64,000 nucleotides of DNA. Source: DASQPE01 sp035644115 (lineage in GTDB: Bacteria > Gemmatimonadota > Gemmatimonadetes > Gemmatimonadales > GWC2-71-9). The position numbers were made by a program, and so were the translations under genes. The notes beneath the pieces were generated by a model. It had not been told where the DNA came from. It saw nothing but the letters and a program-made list of their open reading frames with translations, and did not search any database. Below, piece by piece: positions 50,301-58,188 of the stretch. The stretch's first letter is position 1. Every line of letters starts with the position of its first letter. The stretch spans positions 1 through 64,000 of the forward strand of contig DASQPE010000099.1 in the NCBI GenBank assembly GCA_035644115.1, written 5' to 3'.

Positions 50301-50538
50301 CCAGCCCCGAGAGCTGCTGCTCGATCGGCGCCGCCACCGCCGCTGCCACGTCCTCCGCGGTCGCGCCCGGATAGGTGGCCGCGACCTGCACGGAGGGCGG
50401 GGTGATGGACGGGTAGCGGTTGATCGGCAGGGTGAAGAGCGCGACCAGCCCCAGCAGCACGATCACGATCGCGATCACGGCCGCGAAGATTGGTCGCCGG
50501 ACGAAGAGGTACCGGATCTCTGGGGTCGTCCCGCTCAC
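47338..50538 (-). CDS. RND-family multidrug efflux pump (HAE1/AcrB-like)
   Basis: 1066 residues, full length for HAE1 transporters. Twelve membrane helices; helix IV carries the proton-relay Asp pair in 'LAIGIVVDDAIVVIENVE' near 405, and helix X the Lys in 'VVVGLAAKNAILIVEFANEL'. Two large periplasmic loops follow helices 1 and 7. It exports hydrophobic drugs or toxic compounds, driven by protons. The start overlaps the adaptor gene by four bases and the stop lies one base before the outer-membrane factor gene. Confidence 0.95.
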   Translation of the reverse strand: MSGTTPEIRYLFVRRPIFAAVIAIVIVLLGLVALFTLPINRYPSITPPSVQVAATYPGATAEDVAAAVAAPIEQQLSGLDRLLYFKSSSSSDGTYSLQVYFDISRDLDLAAVDVQNQLSVAQPQLPQEVVRQGITVTKAQTDILAVIALSSKDPRYDASYLSNYSKIYVEDELKRIPGVGDARTFGQLQFSMLLSLDPDRMAQLGITVSDVQEAVREQNTTNPAGRVGREPAPKNNQLTLPVTTLGRLKDPKEFEDIIVRAAPGGQLVRVKDIGRVSLGSQSYDLLGKVNSVPTANLLVYLRPGANSLNVKNAVVARMNELARNFPAGVSWYIPFDTTPFITASVDEVVKTLFEAMALVMLVVFVFLQNWRTTLIPLLAVPVAIVGAFFGLLLLGFTINLLTLFALVLAIGIVVDDAIVVIENVERVMAEEHLPPAVAADRAMGQVAGALVAIVLSLCSVFIPVAFLGGITGAMFKQFAITLVISVVISGIVALTLTPALCAVLLKEEHARPTNRAAQWFNRTFGNITNGYVGGVGRVIARPRPWLACFAVVVVLIVVLARRVPSGFIPTEDKGYFALAVQLPDGASLQRTEEVTAQIENYLKRQPAVRYVVALNGLNFILGSNQTNSASMFVLLKPWDERTRKEDQIDAVVMGTNRFLFSLDKAVGFAFNLPEIPGLGTTAGLELNLQDRGVNDIRKFAGLVNEFVQRANALPELQGVQTLMRVNVPQVYVRVDRPKVKSLGVSLTDVFQTLQAMLSTLYVNDFNLYGRTYRVQIEAQPRFRQRPDDIGRLYVRGPGGDTTMIPISTLTQIQFQGGPSLVQRFTGFTSAFVTGSPKPGYSSGQMLAAVDRLVQSEFAARGIGYGLSGQSYQERAAGGQGTLIFVFGIVMVFLVLAAQYESWSIPFAVLFGIPFGVLGAFLGVWVRGMASDVYFQIGMLVVVGLAAKNAILIVEFANELRAQGRSLRDAAVEAARERFRPILMTSFAFILGVAPLLVATGAGAQSRHSIGTGVFFGMLFATTVGIFFIPLFFYLIRGLGERGLFRRGAVAPAPMGAGATPSSEGEH

Positions 50539-51782
50539 GGCCGGCGCCTCGGTTTCGCGGTGGTGTCCATGATCGGTGGCGCCGCCGACGGAACGGCTAG
50601 GAGGGTGCTGTCAGCCTGCTCCCGGAGCGTGGTATCCGCCTCGGGCCGGTAGGCGACCGTCCGCACCGGCTGGCCGGGCGCCATCTTCTGGGTGCCGTCC
50701 ACCAGGACCTTGTCGCCGGGCCGAAGCCCGCTCTCGATGACCCACCGAGTGCCCTCCCATGACGAGGCCGCCACGTTCCGGGAGACCGGCTTGTTGCTGT
50801 CCCCTAGCACGTACACATACGGTCCGTTCAGGCCCTGCTGCACCGCCCGCTGCGGCACCAGGATCGCATTGTTGCGCTTGATGCCGATCACGCGGACCCG
50901 CACGTATTGCCCCGGCAGCAGGATATGGCGCGCGTTGGGGAACTCCGCCCGGAGCTGCAGCGCGCCTGTGTTCTGCGCGAGCTCGACCGCGATGAAGTTG
51001 ACCCGCCCGGTGTCGGGCAGCACGCTCCCGTCGCCCAGGACGGCCTGCACCGCGAGCATGCCCGGCGGGACGGTGATGCGTCCGGTGGCGATGTCCCGCC
51101 GCCATTGGAGCACGTCCTGGTCCGACGGGTTGAAGTAGACGTAGATCGGGTCCACCCGGTCCACGGTGGTAAGCAGGTCGCTCGACCCCGACGTGAGCGC
51201 ACCGAGCTGCAGGCGGGCGCGCCCGGCCCGGCCGTCGATCTCCGCCCGGACGAAGCTGTCGTCGTAGTTCTTCTTCGCCGCGGCCACCGCCGCCTCCCCG
51301 TCCCGCACCGCGGCCTGCGCCTCGTCATACGCCGCCTGGGCGTTGTCCACGTCCTGCTGGGCCACCGCCCGCTCGGAGAGCAGCGGCTTCAGGCGCTTGT
51401 AGGTACGGTCGGCGTTGGCCAGTAGGGCCCGGCTCTGGGCCAGCTTGGCCTGCGCGCTCCGCAGGTTGGCGAGATAGGTACGCGGATCGATACGATAGAG
51501 CACCGTCCCCTTCTTCACGTCGGTGCCTTCGATGTACGGCCGCTCGACGATGATCCCGGAGACCTGCGCCCGCACCTGCGCGGTGTTCGAGGCCGCGGCC
51601 TGGCCGACCCACTCGTTCTGGGACGGCACGGTCTGCCCCGCCACGGTTAGCACGCTCACCTCCGCCATCGGTGGCGGCGTGGGCCCCTGCTTGCGGCAGC
51701 CGGCAACGAAGAGCGGCAGTGTGCTGATGAAAACGGCACATCTTGCCCACCGGCCGGTGGACCTGGTGGCTGCTGGATTCAC
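50535..51782 (-). CDS. RND efflux periplasmic adaptor (membrane fusion protein)
   Basis: 415 residues from the GTG at 51782, preceded by GAGGGGGTG; an ATG at 51824 is in frame but has no comparable site. The lipobox is FVAGC near 30. Domains: lipoyl/barrel halves around 'VRAQVSGIIVERPYIEGTDV', a helical hairpin around 'SRALLANADRTYKRLKPLLS', and 'RAEIDGRAGRARLQLGALTS' on the way out. It connects the RND pump with TolC. First gene of the three-gene operon. Confidence 0.9.
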   Translation of the reverse strand: MNPAATRSTGRWARCAVFISTLPLFVAGCRKQGPTPPPMAEVSVLTVAGQTVPSQNEWVGQAAASNTAQVRAQVSGIIVERPYIEGTDVKKGTVLYRIDPRTYLANLRSAQAKLAQSRALLANADRTYKRLKPLLSERAVAQQDVDNAQAAYDEAQAAVRDGEAAVAAAKKNYDDSFVRAEIDGRAGRARLQLGALTSGSSDLLTTVDRVDPIYVYFNPSDQDVLQWRRDIATGRITVPPGMLAVQAVLGDGSVLPDTGRVNFIAVELAQNTGALQLRAEFPNARHILLPGQYVRVRVIGIKRNNAILVPQRAVQQGLNGPYVYVLGDSNKPVSRNVAASSWEGTRWVIESGLRPGDKVLVDGTQKMAPGQPVRTVAYRPEADTTLREQADSTLLAVPSAAPPIMDTTAKPRRRP

Positions 51783-51853
51783 GTCACCCCCTCGTGCGCG
51801 GCACACTCTAATTCCAGCAAGCATAACGGCTACAGCATCGCGCGGCGAATCTG

Positions 51854-51869
51854 GTTACCCGGATGTAAC
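51854..51869. promoter_or_regulatory. Inverted repeat GTTAC-N6-GTAAC upstream of the efflux operon
   Basis: GTTAC (51854-51858) and GTAAC (51865-51869) form a perfect dyad with a six-base spacer, about 70 bases before the adaptor start. This is a plausible binding site for a TetR- or MarR-type repressor, but no such regulator gene is next to the operon. Confidence 0.35.
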
Positions 51870-51962
51870 TCGTCTCCGGAGTGAAACTGACGTTCTCAGC
51901 CGGTCAGGGCCGGCTCCATCGCGACCGGTTGTATGTCCAGCTTACGGTTTGTCAGGACGCGC

Positions 51963-52223
51963 TCAACTCTCGACCAGGGCTTCATGGATGTAGCACCACG
52001 CCCACCCGCGCTCGATGGAGCGTACGATGGGGTGAGCGGTATCTCGAAAATGACCCGACGCATGCTTGCCGGGAGAAGAATCGCAGCAGCCCACGTGACC
52101 GCAGGTGAGGCAGACCCGCAACTCAACCCATCGCTGCCCCAGCGCGAGACACTCTTCACAGCCCTCGGTCCGCGGATCGACCGGCCGGGCTTCTGACAGA
52201 TGGCGGCAGGATACCGCGTTCAC
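51963..52223 (-). CDS. UBP-type zinc-finger domain protein
   Basis: 86 residues, GTG start, 13 bases after the DUF4956-like gene. The sequence is one zf-UBP module: 'CRHLSEARPV', 'CEECLALGQRWVELRVCLTC', 'GHVGCCDSSPGKHASGHFRD' and 'HPIVRSIERGWAWCY', giving the Cys and His ligands for zinc sites in order. In eukaryotes this fold binds ubiquitin C-termini; in bacteria, stand-alone copies have no defined ligand. Likely cytoplasmic. Confidence 0.85.
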   Translation of the reverse strand: MNAVSCRHLSEARPVDPRTEGCEECLALGQRWVELRVCLTCGHVGCCDSSPGKHASGHFRDTAHPIVRSIERGWAWCYIHEALVES

Positions 52224-52235
52224 CGGCCCGCCAGC

Positions 52236-53162
52236 TCAGTGGGAGCCGACCGGATCCGGAGCGAGCGGCCCTATATCTAGCTTCAGCACCTGCTCCGCCC
52301 CCCGCCCCTGCAGCTCGCCGCCCAACAGGTCCGCAGAGCCCCGCTTCTTGAGGTGCACCGTATAGTCGAGATATCGACCGGACTCACCTTCGGCGGAGAC
52401 GACGAATTCCCAGCGTTTCGCCAGCTCATCCAGCACGGGCTCGACCGCTCGGCGGCCCAACCCCGGGTCACGCACGAACACCCGCACCCTCAAGTCGCGG
52501 ACACTCTCCTTGCCGTTTGCCTGAGCGGGCACCGGGTCGGCCGGATGCGCCGACACGGTCGCGTCGGCAGGTCTCGCTTCGTCGCCGCATAGTTTGCACA
52601 GCGTCTCATCATGCCCCGCCCCAATGTCGAATTTCCACAGCGCGAGCTCGACGATGGAGAACAGGAGCGACAGCGCGAACGCGATCTCCGGCTGATGGAC
52701 GCCAGTGCTGAACCCAATGCCGAGCGCGCCGAAGATGTACACCGCGTCGCGCGACTCCTTCAGCGTGTTCCGGAACCGCACGGCGGCCACGATTCCGGCG
52801 AGGCTGAACGCCAGCGCCAGGCTGTTCTGGACGACGATCAGAATCGCGGCGACGGTGATGGGCAGGACGATCACGGTCTGCACCAGGGAGGCGTCGTACT
52901 TGTGGCGGGTACGAGTCCGGACGTAGACCAATGCGATCGGGAGGACCAGCACGAGCGCGCTGACCATCTGCAGCGCCGCGTCCGCCCAACCCGGAAATCG
53001 TCCCTCGCCTGAGCTCATCGCAGGTGGCAGGAACGCAACCACCCGCCTCAGGGCGAAGAGCACAACCCCCGCACCCAGGTAGTACACCACGAGACGAACC
53101 AGCGTCGTTCGCCCGATGTCGCGTGACCTGGAGGCGGCCAGCGGGCTTGTCGGCTGACTCAC
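52236..53162 (-). CDS. DUF4956 membrane protein
   Basis: 308 residues from a GTG with AGGAGG (53167-53172) upstream; a longer open frame upstream is antisense to the AraC-type gene and not real. Four helices at about 20-40, 55-75, 85-110 and 125-145 contain 'NSLALAFSLAGIVAAVRFRN' and 'SRDAVYIFGALGIGFSTGV', the DUF4956 core. The C-terminal 100 residues are soluble, with a beta-rich end. Often linked to polyphosphate/VTC-like proteins elsewhere; none is seen here. Followed by the UBP zinc-finger gene. Confidence 0.8.
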   Translation of the reverse strand: MSQPTSPLAASRSRDIGRTTLVRLVVYYLGAGVVLFALRRVVAFLPPAMSSGEGRFPGWADAALQMVSALVLVLPIALVYVRTRTRHKYDASLVQTVIVLPITVAAILIVVQNSLALAFSLAGIVAAVRFRNTLKESRDAVYIFGALGIGFSTGVHQPEIAFALSLLFSIVELALWKFDIGAGHDETLCKLCGDEARPADATVSAHPADPVPAQANGKESVRDLRVRVFVRDPGLGRRAVEPVLDELAKRWEFVVSAEGESGRYLDYTVHLKKRGSADLLGGELQGRGAEQVLKLDIGPLAPDPVGSH

Positions 53163-53221
53163 CGAACCTCCTGTTATCGCGCTGGATCGAAAGGTAATCG
53201 CCGCTCGATGCCAAACCGAGC

Positions 53222-53635
53222 TTATCGCGACGCGGCCCGAAGCTTCAGGGCGGGATCCGGTCGCACCGCCCGAACATAGGCACCCGGTGTGAGCCCCAGG
53301 TAGTACTTGAAATGACGAGTCAGATGGCTCTGGTCCGCAAAGCCGGCCGCATGCGCCGCCTCGGCGATGGGCATTCCCCCGGCGAGCAGCCCGCACGCCC
53401 GCGAGATCCGCAGGCGAAGCAGATAGGCGTGCGGCGGCAGCCCCACCTGGGTCCGGAACAACCTCACGAGGTGCGACTTGCTCAGCTGGACCGCTCGGGC
53501 CAGCGCATCCAGCGACACCGGCCCCGCCGCCGCCTCTAGATAAGCTACCGCCCGCGAAACCGCCGGATGTTCCGGCTCGGTTCGCTGAAGCCGCCGCGGT
53601 GCTATGGCGACCACGCCTGGTGCGCTGACAGTCAT
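53222..53635 (-). CDS. AraC-family HTH regulator without an effector domain
   Basis: 137 residues. Both helix-turn-helix motifs of the AraC/XylS DNA-binding domain are complete: 'LDALARAVQLSKSHLVRLFR' and 'IAEAAHAAGFADQSHLTRHF', with 'YYLGLTPGAYVRAVR' at the end. No N-terminal sensing domain is present. It lies 59 bases upstream of the DUF4956/zinc-finger pair, same strand, so it may regulate these genes. Confidence 0.9.
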   Translation of the reverse strand: MTVSAPGVVAIAPRRLQRTEPEHPAVSRAVAYLEAAAGPVSLDALARAVQLSKSHLVRLFRTQVGLPPHAYLLRLRISRACGLLAGGMPIAEAAHAAGFADQSHLTRHFKYYLGLTPGAYVRAVRPDPALKLRAASR

Positions 53636-53952
53636 CCTTCGGGCTCGTGTCGGGGCGACAGCTGTTACCTGACGCAGGGTGAACCCGCATCGTGGCCCGA
53701 AGGTTCACTGGAACCGACCGAGCGGCCCGTGTCCGGCGTCACATTATTGGTCACCGCAGCTAAGCCCTGCGCGGGCAGGGCATTCGCTGTTTCTGGTCTG
53801 ATGGCGACCCAACCCTTGCAGGCAGCGGCCTGCGGCACCCGACCGGAAGTTGCATCAATTGCCTGCAGAACCTGTCATATAAGTCATTGTGGAAAAAGAT
53901 TTTACACCTTGAAGGCCTACCGGAACCGGGGTCCGGACCCTAGCTTTGTGCC
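53636..53952. promoter_or_regulatory. Intergenic region upstream of holB with a 12-base palindrome
   Basis: 317 bases without a gene between the AraC-type gene and holB. The AT-rich patch near 53870-53915 contains TATAAG at 53878-53883, a possible -10 element, though no well-spaced -35 is seen. The palindrome GGGTCCGGACCC at 53929-53940 lies just before the holB start and could be an operator or structure element. GCCCTG-CGCGGG-CAGGGC is another short hairpin. Confidence 0.35.
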
Positions 53953-55053
53953 ATGCCGATGCCCCCCCTCGTCGGCCACTGGGACGCCCGTCGCCGCCTG
54001 AGCCGAGCCTTCCGGACCGGCCGGCTATCTCAGGTGTTGGTGCTCACGGGGCCTGGCGGCGTCGGCAAGCAGCGCCTCGGAATCTGGCTGGCGCAGCTTG
54101 TCCTGTGCACCGAGACCGGCGACGACCCCTGTGGCCGTTGCCCCGGCTGCCGGGCGGTTCAAGGGCTGGTGCACCCGGACCTGCACTGGTTTGTCCCGAT
54201 TCCCCGGCCGAAAGCGTCCGACCGGGAAAAACAGGTCGAGGAAGCGGCGGAAGCGCTGGCCCAGGCAATGGAAGAGCGCCGGGCCGTTGGTTTGTATCCC
54301 CCGCCCGAGCCCATGGCAATCCATGGACTTGCCAGCGTGCGGCTGCTCCAACGAAGCGCGGTGCTCACGCCGGTGCTGAGCAGCCGGAAGGTGTTCCTGA
54401 TCGGTGATGCCGACCGGCTCGTGCCTCAGGAGGCGAGCCAGGAGGCAGCCAATGCTCTCCTCAAGCTGCTCGAGGAGCCGCCGGCCGACAGCGTGTTCGT
54501 GCTCACGACGGTAGATGCGCGCCGGCTGCTGCCAACGATCCGCTCGCGGGCGGTCCCGCTGCGCCTGGGCCGGCTGAGCGACGAGGAAGTCGCCGAAGTG
54601 CTGCGGGGTGGACTCAAGCCGCCCCTGCCTGACGAGGCGCTGCGCGAACGGGTGGCTCTCGCCGGAGGGTCGGTGGGAGCCGCCCTGGCCCTGGACGACG
54701 AGATCAACGCGGCGTACGACGCCGCGCGCGAGTTGCTAGAGTCGGTGCTCGCGGGTCGGGCCGGCATGCCGGCGCGGATGGAGCGTGCGCTCCGCCAGAC
54801 GCCGTGGGCCGCCCGCGGGGAGTTCACGGCCATGCTCGACGCGCTGGCCGACACCCTGAGCGAGGCGGCCCGAGCAGCGCTGGGCGAAACGCCGCGGCGG
54901 CCGCTCCCCGAAGCGCTGCGGAACCGGCGGGATGCCGCCGCGCTGGTCCGCGCCATAGAGCGCGTGGCCGGGGCGCGCGAGGCCGCGGCCGGCAACGTCA
55001 ACCCCCAGATTCTGCTCGCGACTCTGGGCGAGGAGCTGGCGGAGGTTCTGTGA
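53953..55053 (+). CDS. holB: DNA polymerase III subunit delta'
   Basis: 366 residues. An AAA+ clamp-loader subunit with 'LTGPGGVGKQRLGIWLAQ' (Walker A-like; Gln replaces the usual Thr/Ser after Lys), a four-Cys zinc site 'CTETGDDPCGRCPGC', 'KVFLIGDADRLVPQEASQEA', then 'NALLKLLEEPPADSVFVLTT' and 'RRLLPTIRSRAVPLRL' (sensor/SRC-like). The subunit stabilises the clamp loader during replication. Followed by moaC with a four-base overlap. Confidence 0.88.
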   Translation: MPMPPLVGHWDARRRLSRAFRTGRLSQVLVLTGPGGVGKQRLGIWLAQLVLCTETGDDPCGRCPGCRAVQGLVHPDLHWFVPIPRPKASDREKQVEEAAEALAQAMEERRAVGLYPPPEPMAIHGLASVRLLQRSAVLTPVLSSRKVFLIGDADRLVPQEASQEAANALLKLLEEPPADSVFVLTTVDARRLLPTIRSRAVPLRLGRLSDEEVAEVLRGGLKPPLPDEALRERVALAGGSVGAALALDDEINAAYDAARELLESVLAGRAGMPARMERALRQTPWAARGEFTAMLDALADTLSEAARAALGETPRRPLPEALRNRRDAAALVRAIERVAGAREAAAGNVNPQILLATLGEELAEVL

Positions 55054-55529
55054 AGCTCTCGCACCTGGATGAGCACGGCGCGGCCCGCATGGTGGACGTT
55101 GGGGGCAAGCCGGTGACGGAGCGCACCGCAGAAGCGGAGGGCGCGGTTCGAATGTCACAGGAAGCATTTGAACTGGTGGCCGGCAATGCGGTCGCAAAAG
55201 GGGACGTACTGACGGTGGCGCAGGTCGCAGGGACCATGGCCGCAAAGCGGGCCGGCGAGTTGATCCCGCTGTGCCACCCGCTGGGGCTCGATCACCTCGC
55301 GGTGGCGACCGCGCTCGATGCCGCGCTTCCCGGCGTACGGGTTCGGGCGACCGCGAAGCTCAGCGGCCGCACCGGAGTCGAGATGGAGGCACTCACCGCG
55401 GTCGCGGTGGCGTGCTTGACGGTTTACGACATGGTAAAAGCCGTTGATCGAGGAATGGTTATCGAGGGCATTCGTTTGGTGAGCAAGACCGGGGGAACCC
55501 GGGGCGACTGGCACCGGCCCGCGGAGTGA
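55050..55529 (+). CDS. moaC: Cyclic pyranopterin monophosphate synthase (molybdenum cofactor step 1)
   Basis: 159 residues, GTG overlapping the holB stop. Signature segments: 'MVDVGGKPVTERTAEAEG', 'GDVLTVAQVAGTMAAKRAGE', 'LIPLCHPLGLDHL', 'GRTGVEMEALTAVAVACLTV' and 'RLVSKTGGTRGDW', all MoaC-specific, including the His in PLCHPL. It acts with MoaA to make the Mo-cofactor precursor. MoaA and other mo genes are not in the window. Confidence 0.95.
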   Translation: MKLSHLDEHGAARMVDVGGKPVTERTAEAEGAVRMSQEAFELVAGNAVAKGDVLTVAQVAGTMAAKRAGELIPLCHPLGLDHLAVATALDAALPGVRVRATAKLSGRTGVEMEALTAVAVACLTVYDMVKAVDRGMVIEGIRLVSKTGGTRGDWHRPAE

Positions 55530-55561
55530 TGCCGGCTGGTTTCCCATACAGGAGGGCAGCG

Positions 55562-56278
55562 ATGAGGTCAGCAACCCGTAGGAAACCCGCGCAGCGGGAG
55601 CGCACGGAGCGCCTGGTGTGGCGCGGCGCCCTGCTCGTGGCCGGAGCGCTCGCGGTCGGCGCTCTGGGCGGGTGGACCAAACGGGTCCGGGCGGCGGATC
55701 ACAAGTCCGGGCTCGACCCGGGCCGGCTGGCACGTCAATTCGGCTCGCTCAGCGACGAAGTAGCCGCGGCACGAGGGGAGACCGCACTGGTGCGGGTCCA
55801 GCTCGACCGCGCCAACAAGGTCATGGACTATTCGGTCAAGTACCAGATCCCCGCGGATCTCGCCGCGGCTGTGTACGACATCGCCCTGAGCGAGGGCATC
55901 GATCCGTCGCTCGGGTTTCGCCTGGTCAAGATCGAGAGCGATTTCAAGCAGGGCGCCCATAGCCCGGCCGACGCACTGGGGTACACTCAGCTCCAGCTCC
56001 CGACGGCACGCTTCTACGACCCGGGCATCACGGAGCAGAAGCTCCTCCAGCGCGACGTCAATCTCCGAATCGGGTTCCGGTTCCTGAAGGACCTGCTGGG
56101 GCAGTTCAACAACGACATGCACCTCGCCCTGCTGGCGTACAATCGCGGCCCCGGAAAGGTGGCCGAGATCCTCGCCCAGGGTGGCGATCCGAAGAACGGT
56201 TACTCGGAGGCTGTGCTCAAGGGATACCGCCCGCCGAGAACCGTGGCGGGCGATGTCGCGGGGAGTAACTGGCGCTAG
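55562..56278 (+). CDS. Membrane-anchored lytic transglycosylase-like protein (SLT)
   Basis: 238 residues from the ATG at 55562 with AGGAGGG before it. A positively charged N-terminus, one membrane helix at about 22-41, a short coiled-coil segment ('SLSDEVAAARGETALVRVQL'), then the SLT domain: 'SEGIDPSLGFRLVKIESDFK' (catalytic Glu), 'SPADALGYTQLQLPTARFYD' and 'DMHLALLAYNRGPGKVAEIL'. Cleaves peptidoglycan. The stop codon shares the CTAG with the stop of the convergent LysM gene. Confidence 0.85.
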   Translation: MRSATRRKPAQRERTERLVWRGALLVAGALAVGALGGWTKRVRAADHKSGLDPGRLARQFGSLSDEVAAARGETALVRVQLDRANKVMDYSVKYQIPADLAAAVYDIALSEGIDPSLGFRLVKIESDFKQGAHSPADALGYTQLQLPTARFYDPGITEQKLLQRDVNLRIGFRFLKDLLGQFNNDMHLALLAYNRGPGKVAEILAQGGDPKNGYSEAVLKGYRPPRTVAGDVAGSNWR

Positions 56279-58005
56279 GCGGGAATTTTCAGGCGCAGGC
56301 CACGCTTCAGCGTGGCATCGTTCGATAATCCGTTCGCAGCTTTCAGGGCCTGGACCGAGACACCATATCGTCTCGCCAGGCCCGCGAGCGTTTCCCCCGG
56401 CCGCACGACGTGGCTTCGGGCGGCGGCCTGCTCAGCGGCTGTCCGCGACCCGCTCGCCTTCGATGCGGTCCGGACGCTGGGCTCCGGCGGCGCGACTCGA
56501 ATCCGCTGGCCGGCCCGCACGCGAGTGGCCTTGCCCAGGCGGTTCCAGACCTGCAGCTGGTGCTGGGTGACGCCGTAGCGGCCGGCGATGAGTCGCAGGT
56601 TCTCACCCCGGCGCACCCGATGGAAATCGGCATCGGAGGGCGCCGCCGCGAGCTGTCGGGTGACCTCGGCCGGCAGCGGACCAAGGGTCGGGACGACGAC
56701 GATCTGCCCGGCTCGCAGGCTTCGCCCGCGCAGGCGGGGGTTCGCGGCGATGATGTCGGCTTTGGCGACGCCGTAGCGCTTGGCCAGGCCGCCCAGGGTC
56801 TCGCCCGCACGAACCGCGTGTTCCCGGTAGCTCATCCGCTTGCTGGCAGGCAGCTCGGCATAGGCGAGCGCCGTCGTCTCGCCGCGTCCGGGTGGCAGCC
56901 GCACCAGACTCGGGGTGCCCGGCGGGGTCGTGAGTCTGAGATACTGGGGATTCAGCTCGCGGAGCGCCGCCACCGTTGTATCCGCCAGCCGCGCGATCAC
57001 GTCGAGCCCGGTCTGGTCCGCCACTACGATCGAGTCGTAGGGCGTGGCCACTTCCGGCGAAGGCGGAGGGAAGCCGTACTTGAGCGGCTCCTTCGCGATC
57101 ATTGCGGCCGCGATGAGCTTCGGGACGTAATCCTTGGTTTCCCGCCGGAGCAACTTCGTGTCGTAGAGCCGGAAGAACGTGGCATCCGAGGGGATCGTGT
57201 CGGTCTCGTCGTCAGGCAGGCGGTGGAGCCCGCGGGAAACCCGGCCGGCTCCGGCGTTGTAGGCCGCGGCGGCGAGATAGTACGAGCCGAACATCCCGGT
57301 CAAATCCTTGAGGTGCCGAGCGGCTGCGTCGGTCGCTTTCATCGGATCCCGTCGCTCGTCCACCCAGCGGTCGACTCGCAGGTGATACAGCAGCGCGGTG
57401 CCCTTCATGAACTGCCACATTCCGACCGCGCGGGCGCGGCTGGTGGCTGTGTTCGAGAACCCGCTTTCGATCAGCGCGAGATAGACCAGATCGCCCGGCA
57501 ACCCTTCGGCCTGGAGCCGCCGCCGGATCATCGCCTCATAGCGCGGCATCCGCTCGAGCCAGATGCCGAGGCGCTCCCGCCCCGTCGTGCGGAAGAAGTC
57601 GAGGTAGTACTGCACCCGGTCGTGGTTGTTGAACCGCTCGATTTCGATGTCGAACGTTACGGGGGCAGTGCCCAGCGCTTTGGAGCCATCGGCACTAACG
57701 GGCGCTTCTTCGCCGGCGGGTTCTTCGCGATCGGGCGTTTCGGTATGGAGATCGGCCAGCTTGTCGAGGATGTCCTCGTCCGCGGCCGAGTCCGCCGCGA
57801 TGCGAAGCTCTTCCAGCAGCTCCCGGTCGAGCACTGAATCCGCAACCGGAGCGGGAACGAGGTCGGGCTCTGGAATGGCTTGGGCTACGGTGGGTGCCGC
57901 CGCCGCGCTCGGCGCGGCCACGGCAGGGCCGGGTTCCGGGGGTGGCGCCGTATGACCGGCGCAGGCCGCGAGAACGAGCAGGGACAGGACCGACAGTCGG
58001 TGCAT
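56275..58005 (-). CDS. MltD-like lytic transglycosylase with three LysM repeats, lipoprotein
   Basis: 576 residues from the ATG at 58005 (GGGAG upstream). Lipobox AAC (Cys15). SLT domain from about 150-290 with 'GDLVYLALIESGFSNTATSR' (Glu), 'ARAVGMWQFMKGTALLYHLR' and 'YYLAAAAYNAGAGRVSRGLH'. Three LysM modules close the protein: near 395 ('GETLGGLAKRYGVAKADI'), near 470 ('GENLRLIAGRYGVTQHQL') and near 530 ('GETLAGLARRYGVSVQAL'). LysM binds glycan, placing the enzyme at the wall. Confidence 0.92.
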   Translation of the reverse strand: MHRLSVLSLLVLAACAGHTAPPPEPGPAVAAPSAAAAPTVAQAIPEPDLVPAPVADSVLDRELLEELRIAADSAADEDILDKLADLHTETPDREEPAGEEAPVSADGSKALGTAPVTFDIEIERFNNHDRVQYYLDFFRTTGRERLGIWLERMPRYEAMIRRRLQAEGLPGDLVYLALIESGFSNTATSRARAVGMWQFMKGTALLYHLRVDRWVDERRDPMKATDAAARHLKDLTGMFGSYYLAAAAYNAGAGRVSRGLHRLPDDETDTIPSDATFFRLYDTKLLRRETKDYVPKLIAAAMIAKEPLKYGFPPPSPEVATPYDSIVVADQTGLDVIARLADTTVAALRELNPQYLRLTTPPGTPSLVRLPPGRGETTALAYAELPASKRMSYREHAVRAGETLGGLAKRYGVAKADIIAANPRLRGRSLRAGQIVVVPTLGPLPAEVTRQLAAAPSDADFHRVRRGENLRLIAGRYGVTQHQLQVWNRLGKATRVRAGQRIRVAPPEPSVRTASKASGSRTAAEQAAARSHVVRPGETLAGLARRYGVSVQALKAANGLSNDATLKRGLRLKIPA

Positions 58006-58188
58006 GAACACACTCCCTCGCGCGCCGGGAACGCCGGCCGCCGGTTCGGCAACAAAATCTTACGAGCGCACTAGCCGGTCGTCCACCGAGCCCCGGTGTG
58101 CTTCGGCATTTGTTCGCCAACGGACCCGCCCAGGGACGCGGCAATCCGCGGATTCAAGCCGCGATTTGACAGGGGTTGGGGCTTCCGC

